A DNA stretch of 16,549 bases, from positions 1 to 16,549 of the forward strand of contig JADGRS010000020.1 of NCBI GenBank assembly GCA_017880705.1, in the 5' to 3' direction. Below are positions 6,650 to 13,346 of the stretch, one piece after another. A program made the translations under genes and the position numbers. This DNA comes from Burkholderiales bacterium. Lineage in GTDB: Bacteria > Pseudomonadota > Gammaproteobacteria > Burkholderiales > Usitatibacteraceae. Numbering within the stretch: position 1 is the first letter of the stretch; each line of letters opens with the position of its first letter. A model generated the notes under the pieces. It was not told where the DNA came from. It saw only the letters and a list, made by a program, of their open reading frames with translations, and did no database searches.

Positions 6650-6701
6650 CGGGTTTACACTCACAAGCCGCTGGTCCCATCCTAATCCTCGGGAACCCCG
6701 C

Positions 6702-8786
6702 ATGAGTGAAACCTACCGCCTTCACGGCGACGTGGCCGTCATCACCCTCGACAATCCGCCCGTGAACGGCCTCGGCCAGAAGCTGCGCACGGCCGTGGCC
6801 GAAGGCATGGATCGCGCGAACGCCGATCCCGCGGTGAAGGCGATCGTCATCACCGGCGCGGGAAGCGCGTTTTCGGGCGGCGCGGACATCCGCGAGTTCA
6901 ACACGCCCAAGGCGCTCGTCGAGCCCACGCTGCGCACGCTGATCGACAAGGCCGGGGCGAGCGCGAAGCCCGTCATCGCCGCGATCAACGGCACGTGCAT
7001 GGGCGGCGGCCTCGAGCTTTCGCTCGGCTGCCACTACCGCATCGCGAAGACCGACGCGCCGCTCGCGCTTCCCGAAGTGAAGCTGGGGCTCATTCCCGGC
7101 GCAGGCGGCACCCAGCGCCTGCCGCGCGCGGTGGGCGTGGAAGCCGCGTTGAACATGATCACCACGGGGGCGCCGGTGCCCGCGGTGAAATTCAAGGGCA
7201 CGGCGCTCATCCACGAGGTGATCGAGGGCGACATGCTCGAGGGGGCGCTGCGCTTCGCGCGCCAGGTTGCGGGCAAGCCCGCCCGCCTGGTTCGCGACAT
7301 CGCGATCGAGCTGCCCGATGCGCCCGCGTACTTCGAAGCCGCGCGCAAGACGGTCGCGGCCGCCTCGAAGGGGCTCACGGCGCCGCTGAAGTGCGTCGAG
7401 GCGATCGAGGCCGCGGTCGCCTTGCCTTTCGACGAAGGCATCCGGCGCGAGCGCGACATCTTCACCGAGCTCATCCAGTCGACCGAGTCCCACGCGTTGC
7501 GGCACGCGTTCTTCGGCGAGCGCGCCGCGTCGAAGATTCCCGACGTGCCCGCCGATACGCCGACGCGCAGGATCGAGCGCGTCGCCGTGATCGGCGCGGG
7601 CACCATGGGCGGCGGCATCACGATGAACTTCCTGAGCGCCGGCATTCCCGTGACGCTCCTCGAGATGAAGCAGGAGGCGCTCGACAAGGGCGTGGCGACG
7701 ATCCGCCGCAACTACGAGGGCTCGGTGAAGCGCGGCAAGCTCACGCTGGAGAAGCTCGACAAGGCGATGGCGCTTCTCGCGCCCACGCTCGCCTACGACG
7801 ACATCAAGGGCGCGGACCTGGTGATCGAGGCGGTGTTCGAGGAGATGGGCGTGAAGGAAGGCGTGTTCCGCAAGCTCGACGAGGTGATGAAGCCCGGCGC
7901 GATCCTCGCCACCAACACTTCCACCCTCGACGTCGACCGGATCGCGGCCTTCACCAAGCGCCCCCAGGATGTCGTCGGCCTGCACTTCTTCAGCCCGGCG
8001 AACATCATGAAGCTGCTGGAGGTCGTGCGCGGCGCGAAGACAGCGAAGGACGTGATGGCCACCGTGATGGCGCTGGCGAAGAAGATCCGCAAGACCGCGG
8101 TCGTCTCGGGCGTCTGCGACGGATTCATCGGCAACCGCATGCTCGAGCGCTACCAGCGCCAGTGCTTCTATCTCATCGAGGAGGGCGCCACGCCGCAGCA
8201 GGTCGATCGAGCGTTGGAGAATTTCGGGTTCGCGATGGGCCTCTTCCGCGTGGGCGACCTCGCCGGCAACGACATCGGCTGGGCGGTGAGGAAGCGCCGC
8301 TACGTCGAGAATCCCGAGGTGCCCTATTCGAAGATCGCCGATCGCCTGTGCGAGATGGGGCGCTTCGGGCAGAAGACCGGCGCGGGCTGGTATCGCTACG
8401 AGCCCGGCAAGCGCGACCCGATTCCCGATCCGGCGGTGGACGCGATCATCGACGCCTACCGCAAGGAGATGGGCATCAAGCCGCGCGCGATATCGGATGA
8501 CGAGATCGTCGACCGCTGCGTGTACGCGCTCGCGAACGAAGGCGCGCTCATCCTCGAGGAAGGCATCGCGCAGCGCGCCTCCGACATCGACATGGTGTAC
8601 CTCACGGGATACGGCTTCCCGCTGAAGCGCGGCGGGCCGATGTTCCATGCCGACACCGTGGGTCTCGAGAGGGTGGTCGCGGCGATGAAGCGTTTCGCCG
8701 CCAATCCCCACGGCGACCCTGGATTCTGGGAGCCGGCACCGCTTCTCGCCAGGCTCGCAGCCGAAGGAAAGAAGTTCAACGCGTGA
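6702..8786 (+). CDS. Bifunctional enoyl-CoA hydratase / 3-hydroxyacyl-CoA dehydrogenase
   Basis: A 694-residue FadB/FadJ-type protein that hydrates 2-enoyl-CoA and then oxidises 3-hydroxyacyl-CoA with NAD+. The crotonase part (1-190) has the oxyanion-hole region FSGGADIREF (57-66) and both catalytic glutamates, Glu105 in GGGLELSLGC and Glu125 in LPEVKLGLIPGAGGTQRLPR. A linker leads to the dehydrogenase: the NAD-binding GAGTMGGG (298-305), TNTSTLDVDRIA (404-415), the catalytic His428 in HFFSPANIMKLLEV, and the C-terminal helical domains (from about 474). All key residues are present, so both activities are expected. The order and length fit the multifunctional enzymes common in beta-proteobacteria rather than E. 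coli FadB (729 residues). No thiolase subunit gene follows. Its stop is close to the start of a small secreted protein gene. Confidence 0.95.
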   Translation: MSETYRLHGDVAVITLDNPPVNGLGQKLRTAVAEGMDRANADPAVKAIVITGAGSAFSGGADIREFNTPKALVEPTLRTLIDKAGASAKPVIAAINGTCMGGGLELSLGCHYRIAKTDAPLALPEVKLGLIPGAGGTQRLPRAVGVEAALNMITTGAPVPAVKFKGTALIHEVIEGDMLEGALRFARQVAGKPARLVRDIAIELPDAPAYFEAARKTVAAASKGLTAPLKCVEAIEAAVALPFDEGIRRERDIFTELIQSTESHALRHAFFGERAASKIPDVPADTPTRRIERVAVIGAGTMGGGITMNFLSAGIPVTLLEMKQEALDKGVATIRRNYEGSVKRGKLTLEKLDKAMALLAPTLAYDDIKGADLVIEAVFEEMGVKEGVFRKLDEVMKPGAILATNTSTLDVDRIAAFTKRPQDVVGLHFFSPANIMKLLEVVRGAKTAKDVMATVMALAKKIRKTAVVSGVCDGFIGNRMLERYQRQCFYLIEEGATPQQVDRALENFGFAMGLFRVGDLAGNDIGWAVRKRRYVENPEVPYSKIADRLCEMGRFGQKTGAGWYRYEPGKRDPIPDPAVDAIIDAYRKEMGIKPRAISDDEIVDRCVYALANEGALILEEGIAQRASDIDMVYLTGYGFPLKRGGPMFHADTVGLERVVAAMKRFAANPHGDPGFWEPAPLLARLAAEGKKFNA

Positions 8787-8797
8787 AGGAAGCCTCG

Positions 8798-9184
8798 ATG
8801 CCTTCGATATTCAGGACATTTGCAGCGCTGTTCATGGTGCCGTTCGCGGCAATCTCGTTCGACTCGTCCGCACAGGCGACGGCCGCGCCCGACGACGTCA
8901 AGAATCCGCCGGCGAAGGCGCAGCCCGCCAAGAAGGTCGAACCGACGAAAGCAGCGGCCGCACCCAAGAAGCCCGCGGCGAAGAAGCCCACCGCGGCCAA
9001 GGCGCCGGCGAAGCCGGAGCCGGCCCCACCCAAGACTCCCGCGACGACCCAGGGAATTTCCCCGAATCCCGACTTCACCGTTTACAAAGGGGGCCAGAGC
9101 CCGCCGAACCTGCAGGGCAAGGACGGCAAGGTCATTCCCTCGAATCCCGATGCCTACGACGTGAGCTCGGCAAAGAAGAAATAG
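8798..9184 (+). CDS. Small secreted Ala/Lys/Pro-rich protein
   Basis: A 128-residue protein with a signal peptide (1-27, cleavage after SAQA) followed by a low-complexity stretch (about 28-84) built from Ala, Lys and Pro, then a more ordinary tail (85-128) with GISPNPDFTVYKGGQSPPNL and ending SSAKKK. The ATG at 8798 is preferred because GAAGGA lies 7 bases upstream; a GTG at 8783 that overlaps the FadB stop would also read in frame. The Ala/Lys/Pro part resembles histone-H1-like or TonB-type extended linkers and would span the periplasm or bind an acidic polymer, but a role is not known. Lying 11 bp after a beta-oxidation gene it is probably co-transcribed, although a functional link is not obvious. 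Its stop is 3 bp from the end of the convergent acyl-CoA dehydrogenase gene. Confidence 0.75.
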   Translation: MPSIFRTFAALFMVPFAAISFDSSAQATAAPDDVKNPPAKAQPAKKVEPTKAAAAPKKPAAKKPTAAKAPAKPEPAPPKTPATTQGISPNPDFTVYKGGQSPPNLQGKDGKVIPSNPDAYDVSSAKKK

Positions 9185-9187
9185 CGG

Positions 9188-10294
9188 TCAGCCGCGCGCG
9201 AGTCTTTCGAGGTGATGGTCCGCGTCGCCGAACTGCTGCGCGATCGCGGTGAGGCGGCGGAAGGTGTGGCTCACCTTCAGCTCCTCGCTCATCCCCATGC
9301 CGCCGTGGAGCTGCACCGACTCCTGGCTCACGTGGCGGCACGCGTCGGCGATGCGAATCTTCGCGGCGGAGACCACGCGCTTCCTTTCGGCGGCGTCCTT
9401 CGCCGAATCGATCTTCGCGCACGCGAGGCTCGCCATCGATTTCGCCTGCTCGTAGCTGATGACCATGTCGACCATGCGATGCTGCAGCGCCTGGAAGGCG
9501 CCGATCGGCACGCCGAACTGCTTGCGGGTCTTGAGGTACTCCAGGGTCGCGTCGTTGGCGTACTTGAGGGCGCCGACGGCCTCGGCGCACACCAGCGCCG
9601 TCGCGAAATCGACAACCGCCTCGATGATGGGCAGCGCCTCGCCTTCGGTGCCGACGAGAGTGCACGGCACGTTGCGAAATGAAATGTCCGCGGCGGGCAT
9701 TTCGTCTAGGGTGCGATAGGAACGAAGCGTGATGCCGGCCGATTTCGCGTCGACGAGAAAAAGGGAGATGCCCTTGCCGCCGCTCCTCGCCGAGACCACG
9801 AGGAAGTCCGCCACGGGCGCGTGCACCACCGCGAGCTTCTCTCCCTCGAGCGCGAAGCCCTCCTTCGCGCGGGTGGCGCGCGCCTGCACGTGATCGAGGT
9901 CGAAGCGCGCGTCCTTCTCGCCCTGCGCGAAGGCCATCCGGATCGAGCCGTCGATGACCCCGGGAAGGATGCGTTGCTTCTGCTCGTCGGTGCCGGCGGC
10001 CGCGACGCAGCGCGACGCCATGAGCGTGGAGAGGTACGGCTCGACGACAAGGCCTTCGCCCATCGCCTCCATGACGCCCATGAGATCGACCGCGCCGCCG
10101 CCGAAGCCGCCGTCGTCGGAGGAGAACGGCAGGCCGAGGAGCCCCAGCTCCGCGAGCGTGGACCAGACCGTCGCGCTCATGCCTTCCTTCGAGGCGACGA
10201 TCGCGCGGCGCGCCTCGAATCCGTAGTCCTGCGCGACGAAGCGGCGCACCGAGTCCGACAGAAGGCGTTGCTCTTCGTTGTAGTCGAACTTCAT
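9188..10294 (-). CDS. Acyl-CoA dehydrogenase, smaller subunit-like (degenerate C-terminus)
   Basis: A 368-residue member of the acyl-CoA dehydrogenase family. The N-terminal helical domain begins FDYNEEQRLLSDSVRRFV; the middle beta domain is around 118-215; the C-terminal helical domain has LEYLKTRKQFGVPIGAFQALQHRMVDM (251-277) and QLHGGMGMSEELKVSHTFRRL (328-348). The end lacks the usual YxGT-NEIQR segment that carries the catalytic base in MCAD-type enzymes. Its ATG overlaps the stop of the larger dehydrogenase gene by 4 bp (ATGA), so the two are translationally coupled. Pairs like this form heterotetramers in actinobacterial steroid-side-chain and some proteobacterial pathways, where one chain supplies the catalytic Glu; that is the likely role here. 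FAD binding is expected at the shared interface. The family is secure; pairing is inferred. Confidence 0.92.
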   Translation of the reverse strand: MKFDYNEEQRLLSDSVRRFVAQDYGFEARRAIVASKEGMSATVWSTLAELGLLGLPFSSDDGGFGGGAVDLMGVMEAMGEGLVVEPYLSTLMASRCVAAAGTDEQKQRILPGVIDGSIRMAFAQGEKDARFDLDHVQARATRAKEGFALEGEKLAVVHAPVADFLVVSARSGGKGISLFLVDAKSAGITLRSYRTLDEMPAADISFRNVPCTLVGTEGEALPIIEAVVDFATALVCAEAVGALKYANDATLEYLKTRKQFGVPIGAFQALQHRMVDMVISYEQAKSMASLACAKIDSAKDAAERKRVVSAAKIRIADACRHVSQESVQLHGGMGMSEELKVSHTFRRLTAIAQQFGDADHHLERLARG

Positions 10295-11424
10295 AGGCCG
10301 AGGCTCATCTTGGCGATGATGTTTCGCTGGATCTCGTTCGATCCCGCGTAGATCGAGGTCTTGCGGTAGTTGCAGTAGCGTTGCGCGAGCGCGATGTCGC
10401 TCGTCGGGCCCGCCGCCTCCATCATGAGCTCCGTGAGCCGCTGCTGGATCTCGGTCCCGGTGATCTTGAGCATCGAGACTTCCGCGCCGGGCGGGCGCCC
10501 GCCGCGCAGCTGGTCGAGGAAGCGAAGGTTGGTGATCTCGAGCGCCATCAGCTCGACCTCGAGCCGCGAGATCTTGTCGCGGAAGCGCGTGTCCTCGAGG
10601 AGCGCGCGGCCGTTCTTCCTCTGCGTGGCGGCGAACTCCTTGAGGTTCTCGAGCTCGCGCCGCGAGGTGCCGATGCGCGCGGTGTTCATGCGCTCGTGCC
10701 CGAGGAGATATTTCGCGACGGTCCATCCCATGCCTTCGTCGGCGACGCGGTTCTCCACCGGCACCTTCACGTCGTCGAAGAACACCTCGTTCACCTCGTG
10801 CCCGCCGTCCATGAGGATCAGGGGGCGCACGGTGATCCCGGGCGTCTTCATGTCGATGAGGAGGAACGAGATGCCCTCCTGCTTCTTCGCGGCCGCATCG
10901 GTGCGCACCAGGCAGAAGATCCAGTCGCCATAGTGCGCGAGCGTGGTCCAGGTCTTCTGGCCGTTCACGACGTAGTGGCCGCCCTCGCGCGTGGCGCGAG
11001 TCTTGAGGGAGGCGAGGTCCGAGCCCGAGCCCGGTTCCGAATAGCCCTGGCACCAGAAATCGTCTCCGCCGTAGATGCGCGGCAAGAAGCGCCGCTTCTG
11101 CTCATCAGTCCCGAACTTGAGGAGCACCGGGCCGCACATCGAAAGGCCGAACGGGAGCAGCGGCGGGGCGCCCGCGTAGCCGCTCTCCTCCTCGAAGATG
11201 TAGCGCTGCACCGGGTCCCAGCCCGTGCCGCCCCACTCCTTCGGCCAGGACGGCGCGACCCAGCCGCGCGCGGCGAGGATGCGGTGCCAGCGCTGCAGGT
11301 CGTCCTTGGCGAGATGGGCGTGGGTCGAGACCTTCTCGCGCAGGTCGGCGGGGAGATTCTCGCGCAGCCAGCCGCGAACCTCTTCGCGGAAAGCCTGCTC
11401 TTCCGGGGAGTAGTTGAGATCCAT
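10291..11424 (-). CDS. Acyl-CoA dehydrogenase, larger catalytic subunit-like
   Basis: A 377-residue acyl-CoA dehydrogenase that forms the 2,3-double bond of an acyl-CoA and passes electrons through FAD to electron-transfer flavoprotein. Visible landmarks are FWCQGYSEPGSGSDLASLKTRA (123-144) and the FAD-contacting NGQKTWTTLAHYGDWIF (154-170). Glu244 in LLGHERMNTARIG sits where isovaleryl-CoA-type enzymes carry their catalytic glutamate; the C-terminal motif reads IYAGSNEIQRNII (358-370) with Ala360 in place of the MCAD-type Glu. The start at 11424 has no clear Shine-Dalgarno. Downstream, the smaller dehydrogenase overlaps by 4 bp. The gene is divergent from the TctC-like gene with only 38 bp between starts, so their promoters must overlap. 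The substrate is unknown; bulky, branched or cyclic acyl-CoAs are typical of such pairs. Confidence 0.95.
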   Translation of the reverse strand: MDLNYSPEEQAFREEVRGWLRENLPADLREKVSTHAHLAKDDLQRWHRILAARGWVAPSWPKEWGGTGWDPVQRYIFEEESGYAGAPPLLPFGLSMCGPVLLKFGTDEQKRRFLPRIYGGDDFWCQGYSEPGSGSDLASLKTRATREGGHYVVNGQKTWTTLAHYGDWIFCLVRTDAAAKKQEGISFLLIDMKTPGITVRPLILMDGGHEVNEVFFDDVKVPVENRVADEGMGWTVAKYLLGHERMNTARIGTSRRELENLKEFAATQRKNGRALLEDTRFRDKISRLEVELMALEITNLRFLDQLRGGRPPGAEVSMLKITGTEIQQRLTELMMEAAGPTSDIALAQRYCNYRKTSIYAGSNEIQRNIIAKMSLGL

Positions 11425-11452
11425 TGCGGGAGTGTAAGCTTGATCGCAAAAA

Positions 11453-11460
11453 GGGGGGGG
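11453..11460 (+). promoter_or_regulatory. Run of eight G as ribosome binding site of the TctC-like gene
   Basis: AAAAA followed by eight consecutive G lies 2 bp before the ATG at 11463. It is the only purine-rich stretch that can serve as Shine-Dalgarno there. Homopolymer runs of this length can slip, which would alter the spacing between ribosome site and start codon. Confidence 0.4.
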
Positions 11461-11462
11461 AC

Positions 11463-12440
11463 ATGCAAGGCTGCACCACACGGTTCACGCACGCGCTCGC
11501 CGCCGCGTGCCTCGCGCTCGCGGCGCCGCACGCCGCGGCGCAGTATCCATCGCACCCGATCAAATGGATCGTGCCGTATCCGCCCGGCGGGATCACCGAC
11601 TCGGCGACGCGCATGATCGCGCAGAAGCTCACCGAGTCCCTGGGCCAGCCGGTCGTCATCGAGAACAAGCCCGGCGCCAACAGCATCGTCGGCGCCGAGG
11701 CGGCGGCGAAGAGCGCGCCCGACGGCTACACGTTCGTGACCGTCATCGGGGGCCATGCCGCGAATGCGACCCTCTATGCGGGAAGGCTTCCCTTCGATCC
11801 GGTGAAGAGCTTCGCGCCGGTCTCGCTCGTGGGCATCGCGCCGCTCCTCATGATCGCGAACAACGATTTTCCGCCGAAGGACATGAAGGAGCTCATCGCC
11901 TATGCGAAGGCGAATCCCGGCAAGGTCTCGTTCGGCTCGAGCGGGATCGGCGCCGCGGCCCACCTCACCACCGAGCTCCTGAAGCAGACCGCGGACATCA
12001 ACATGGTCCACATTCCCTACAAGGGCACGGCGCCCGCGCTGGCCGGGCTCATGGGCGGCGACATCCAGATCCTCACCGACACGCCGAGCTCCCTCATGCC
12101 GCAGGTGCGCGGAGGGCGGGTGCGCGCCCTCGCCCTCTTCGCCGCGAAGCGCTCGCCCGGAGCCCCGGAAGTGCCGACCATCGTCGAGGCCGGGGGCCCG
12201 CCGATCGAGGGATCGACGTGGGTGCTCTTTCTCGCGCCCGCCGGAACGCCTCGCGAGATCGTGAACCGCATCTCCAGCGAGACCGCGAAGATCGTCGCCA
12301 GTCCCGAGATGCGCGCCCGCTTCGAGCAGCTCGGCATCGAGCCTGTGGGCAGCACCCCCGCCGAAGCGGGGCGCTTCCTCGACGACGAGATCGCCAAGTG
12401 GGCGAAGGTCATCAACATCGCGGGCGTGAAGCCCGAATGA
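11463..12440 (+). CDS. TctC/Bug-family periplasmic solute-binding protein
   Basis: A 325-residue binding protein of the tripartite tricarboxylate transporter (Bug) family. Residues 1-26 are a signal peptide (cleavage after HAAA), followed by the family opening YPSHPIKWIVPYPPGGITDSATRMIAQKL and VVIENKPGANSIVGAEAAAKSAPDGYTF, which form the ligand-binding loops; later landmarks are KVSFGSSGIGAAAHLTTELL, VHIPYKGTAPALAGLMGGDI and the C-terminal KWAKVINIAGVKPE. Ligands are usually carboxylates such as dicarboxylates, aromatic acids or amides. No TctA or TctB membrane gene is in the window, which is common for these expanded families in Burkholderiales-type genomes; the protein may use a distant transporter or act in sensing. 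The ATG at 11463 is chosen for the signal peptide. It is followed by a repeat element and then the SDR gene. Confidence 0.93.
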   Translation: MQGCTTRFTHALAAACLALAAPHAAAQYPSHPIKWIVPYPPGGITDSATRMIAQKLTESLGQPVVIENKPGANSIVGAEAAAKSAPDGYTFVTVIGGHAANATLYAGRLPFDPVKSFAPVSLVGIAPLLMIANNDFPPKDMKELIAYAKANPGKVSFGSSGIGAAAHLTTELLKQTADINMVHIPYKGTAPALAGLMGGDIQILTDTPSSLMPQVRGGRVRALALFAAKRSPGAPEVPTIVEAGGPPIEGSTWVLFLAPAGTPREIVNRISSETAKIVASPEMRARFEQLGIEPVGSTPAEAGRFLDDEIAKWAKVINIAGVKPE

Positions 12441-12445
12441 AAATT

Positions 12446-12531
12446 GGGAAAATTGGTGTCAGGTACGCATTTCGGCGGTGAGCACCGGCGAGCCGGTGCG
12501 GGCGAAATGCGTACCTGACACCAATTTTCCC
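12446..12531. repeat. Perfect 29-bp inverted repeat with nested hairpin
   Basis: Bases 12446-12474 are the exact reverse complement of 12503-12531. The loop 12475-12502 contains a second stem, GCACCGGC paired with GCCGGTGC (12482-12499). The arms carry GGTGTCAGGTACGCATTT, a variant of the core at 3340-3440 with C for A after TACG. A further half-site, CCTGACACC, follows at 12535-12543. The element begins 6 bp after the TctC-like stop and ends 32 bp before the SDR start, so it may attenuate or stabilise transcripts between the two genes. No transposase is inside it. Confidence 0.88.
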
Positions 12532-12563
12532 GTCCCTGACACCAGTTCCTGAAAGGATAACGA

Positions 12564-13343
12564 GTGAGCCTCAAAGCACTGTTCGATCTTTCCGGAAGAT
12601 CCGCCCTCGTCACGGGCGGATCGCGCGGCCTGGGCCTGCAGATGGCGGAAGCGCTCGGTGAGCTGGGCGCGAAGGTCGCGCTCACCGCGCGCAAGCGCGA
12701 CGAGCTCGACGAGGCCGTGGCCCACCTCGCGTCCATGGGCGTGAAGGCGGTTCCCATCGTGTGCGACATGTCCCAGCCGCACGCGATCGCGCCCGCGGTC
12801 GAGCAGGCGATCGCGGCGCTCGGCCCCATCGACATCCTCGTGAACAACGCCGGGACCACGTGGGGCGCGGCCACCATCGACCACCCGCTCGAGGCGTGGC
12901 AGAAGGTGATCAACCTGAACCTCACGGCGATGTTCGTGACGAGCCAGGAAGTGGGAAAGCGCTGCATGGTGCCGCGCCGCCAGGGCAAGGTCATCAACAT
13001 CGCCTCGATCCTCGGGCTCATCGGCGGCGGCGACACGTCGCGCCCCGCCACCATCGCGTACAACACGAGCAAGGGCGGCGTCGTGAACTTCACGCGCTCG
13101 CTCGCCGCAGAGTGGGCGCAGTACAACATCAACGTGAACGCGATCGCCCCGGGATTCTTTCCCACGAAGATGACCAAGGGCCTCATGGAGATCATGGGCG
13201 ACGAGGTCGCGAACAAGGCTCCCCTCAAGCGCGTCGGCGGCCCCGAGGACCTCAAGGGAATCGCCGCGCTCTTCGCCACGGACGCGTGCGCGTTCATCAC
13301 CGGCCAGATCGTCGCGGTCGACGGCGGCGTGACCGCGATCTAG
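12564..13343 (+). CDS. SDR-family oxidoreductase (3-oxoacyl reductase-like)
   Basis: A 259-residue classical short-chain dehydrogenase. The cofactor motif TGGSRGLG is at 17-24, NNAG at 94-97, the catalytic Ser148 in NIASILG, and Tyr166 with Lys170 in YNTSK; the C-terminal DGG is at 253-255. Such enzymes reversibly oxidise hydroxyl groups with NAD(P)H; members this close to gluconate-5-dehydrogenase and FabG are hard to assign by sequence. Arg42-Lys44 after the second strand hints at a preference for NADP(H), which is weak evidence. The GTG start at 12564 has a good AAAGGA 6 bases upstream, just after the repeat element. The acyl-CoA ligase gene follows after 3 bp, so the two are an operon, and the reductase probably acts on a hydroxy or keto intermediate of that pathway. 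Confidence 0.92.
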   Translation: MSLKALFDLSGRSALVTGGSRGLGLQMAEALGELGAKVALTARKRDELDEAVAHLASMGVKAVPIVCDMSQPHAIAPAVEQAIAALGPIDILVNNAGTTWGAATIDHPLEAWQKVINLNLTAMFVTSQEVGKRCMVPRRQGKVINIASILGLIGGGDTSRPATIAYNTSKGGVVNFTRSLAAEWAQYNINVNAIAPGFFPTKMTKGLMEIMGDEVANKAPLKRVGGPEDLKGIAALFATDACAFITGQIVAVDGGVTAI

Positions 13344-13346
13344 GCG

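Noticed and set aside
6650..6701. Sigma70 promoter in the 52-bp divergent gap (TTTACA and TAATCC)
   Set aside because: The two hexamers are about 23 bp apart, too far for a standard promoter, and no better pair was seen.
5097..8711. A 1204-codon open frame on the minus strand spanning the FadB-like gene and the monooxygenase
   Set aside because: It is antisense to a protein with every catalytic residue of FadB-type enzymes and then runs out of frame through the flavoprotein gene; composition is Arg/Gly/His-rich shadow coding.
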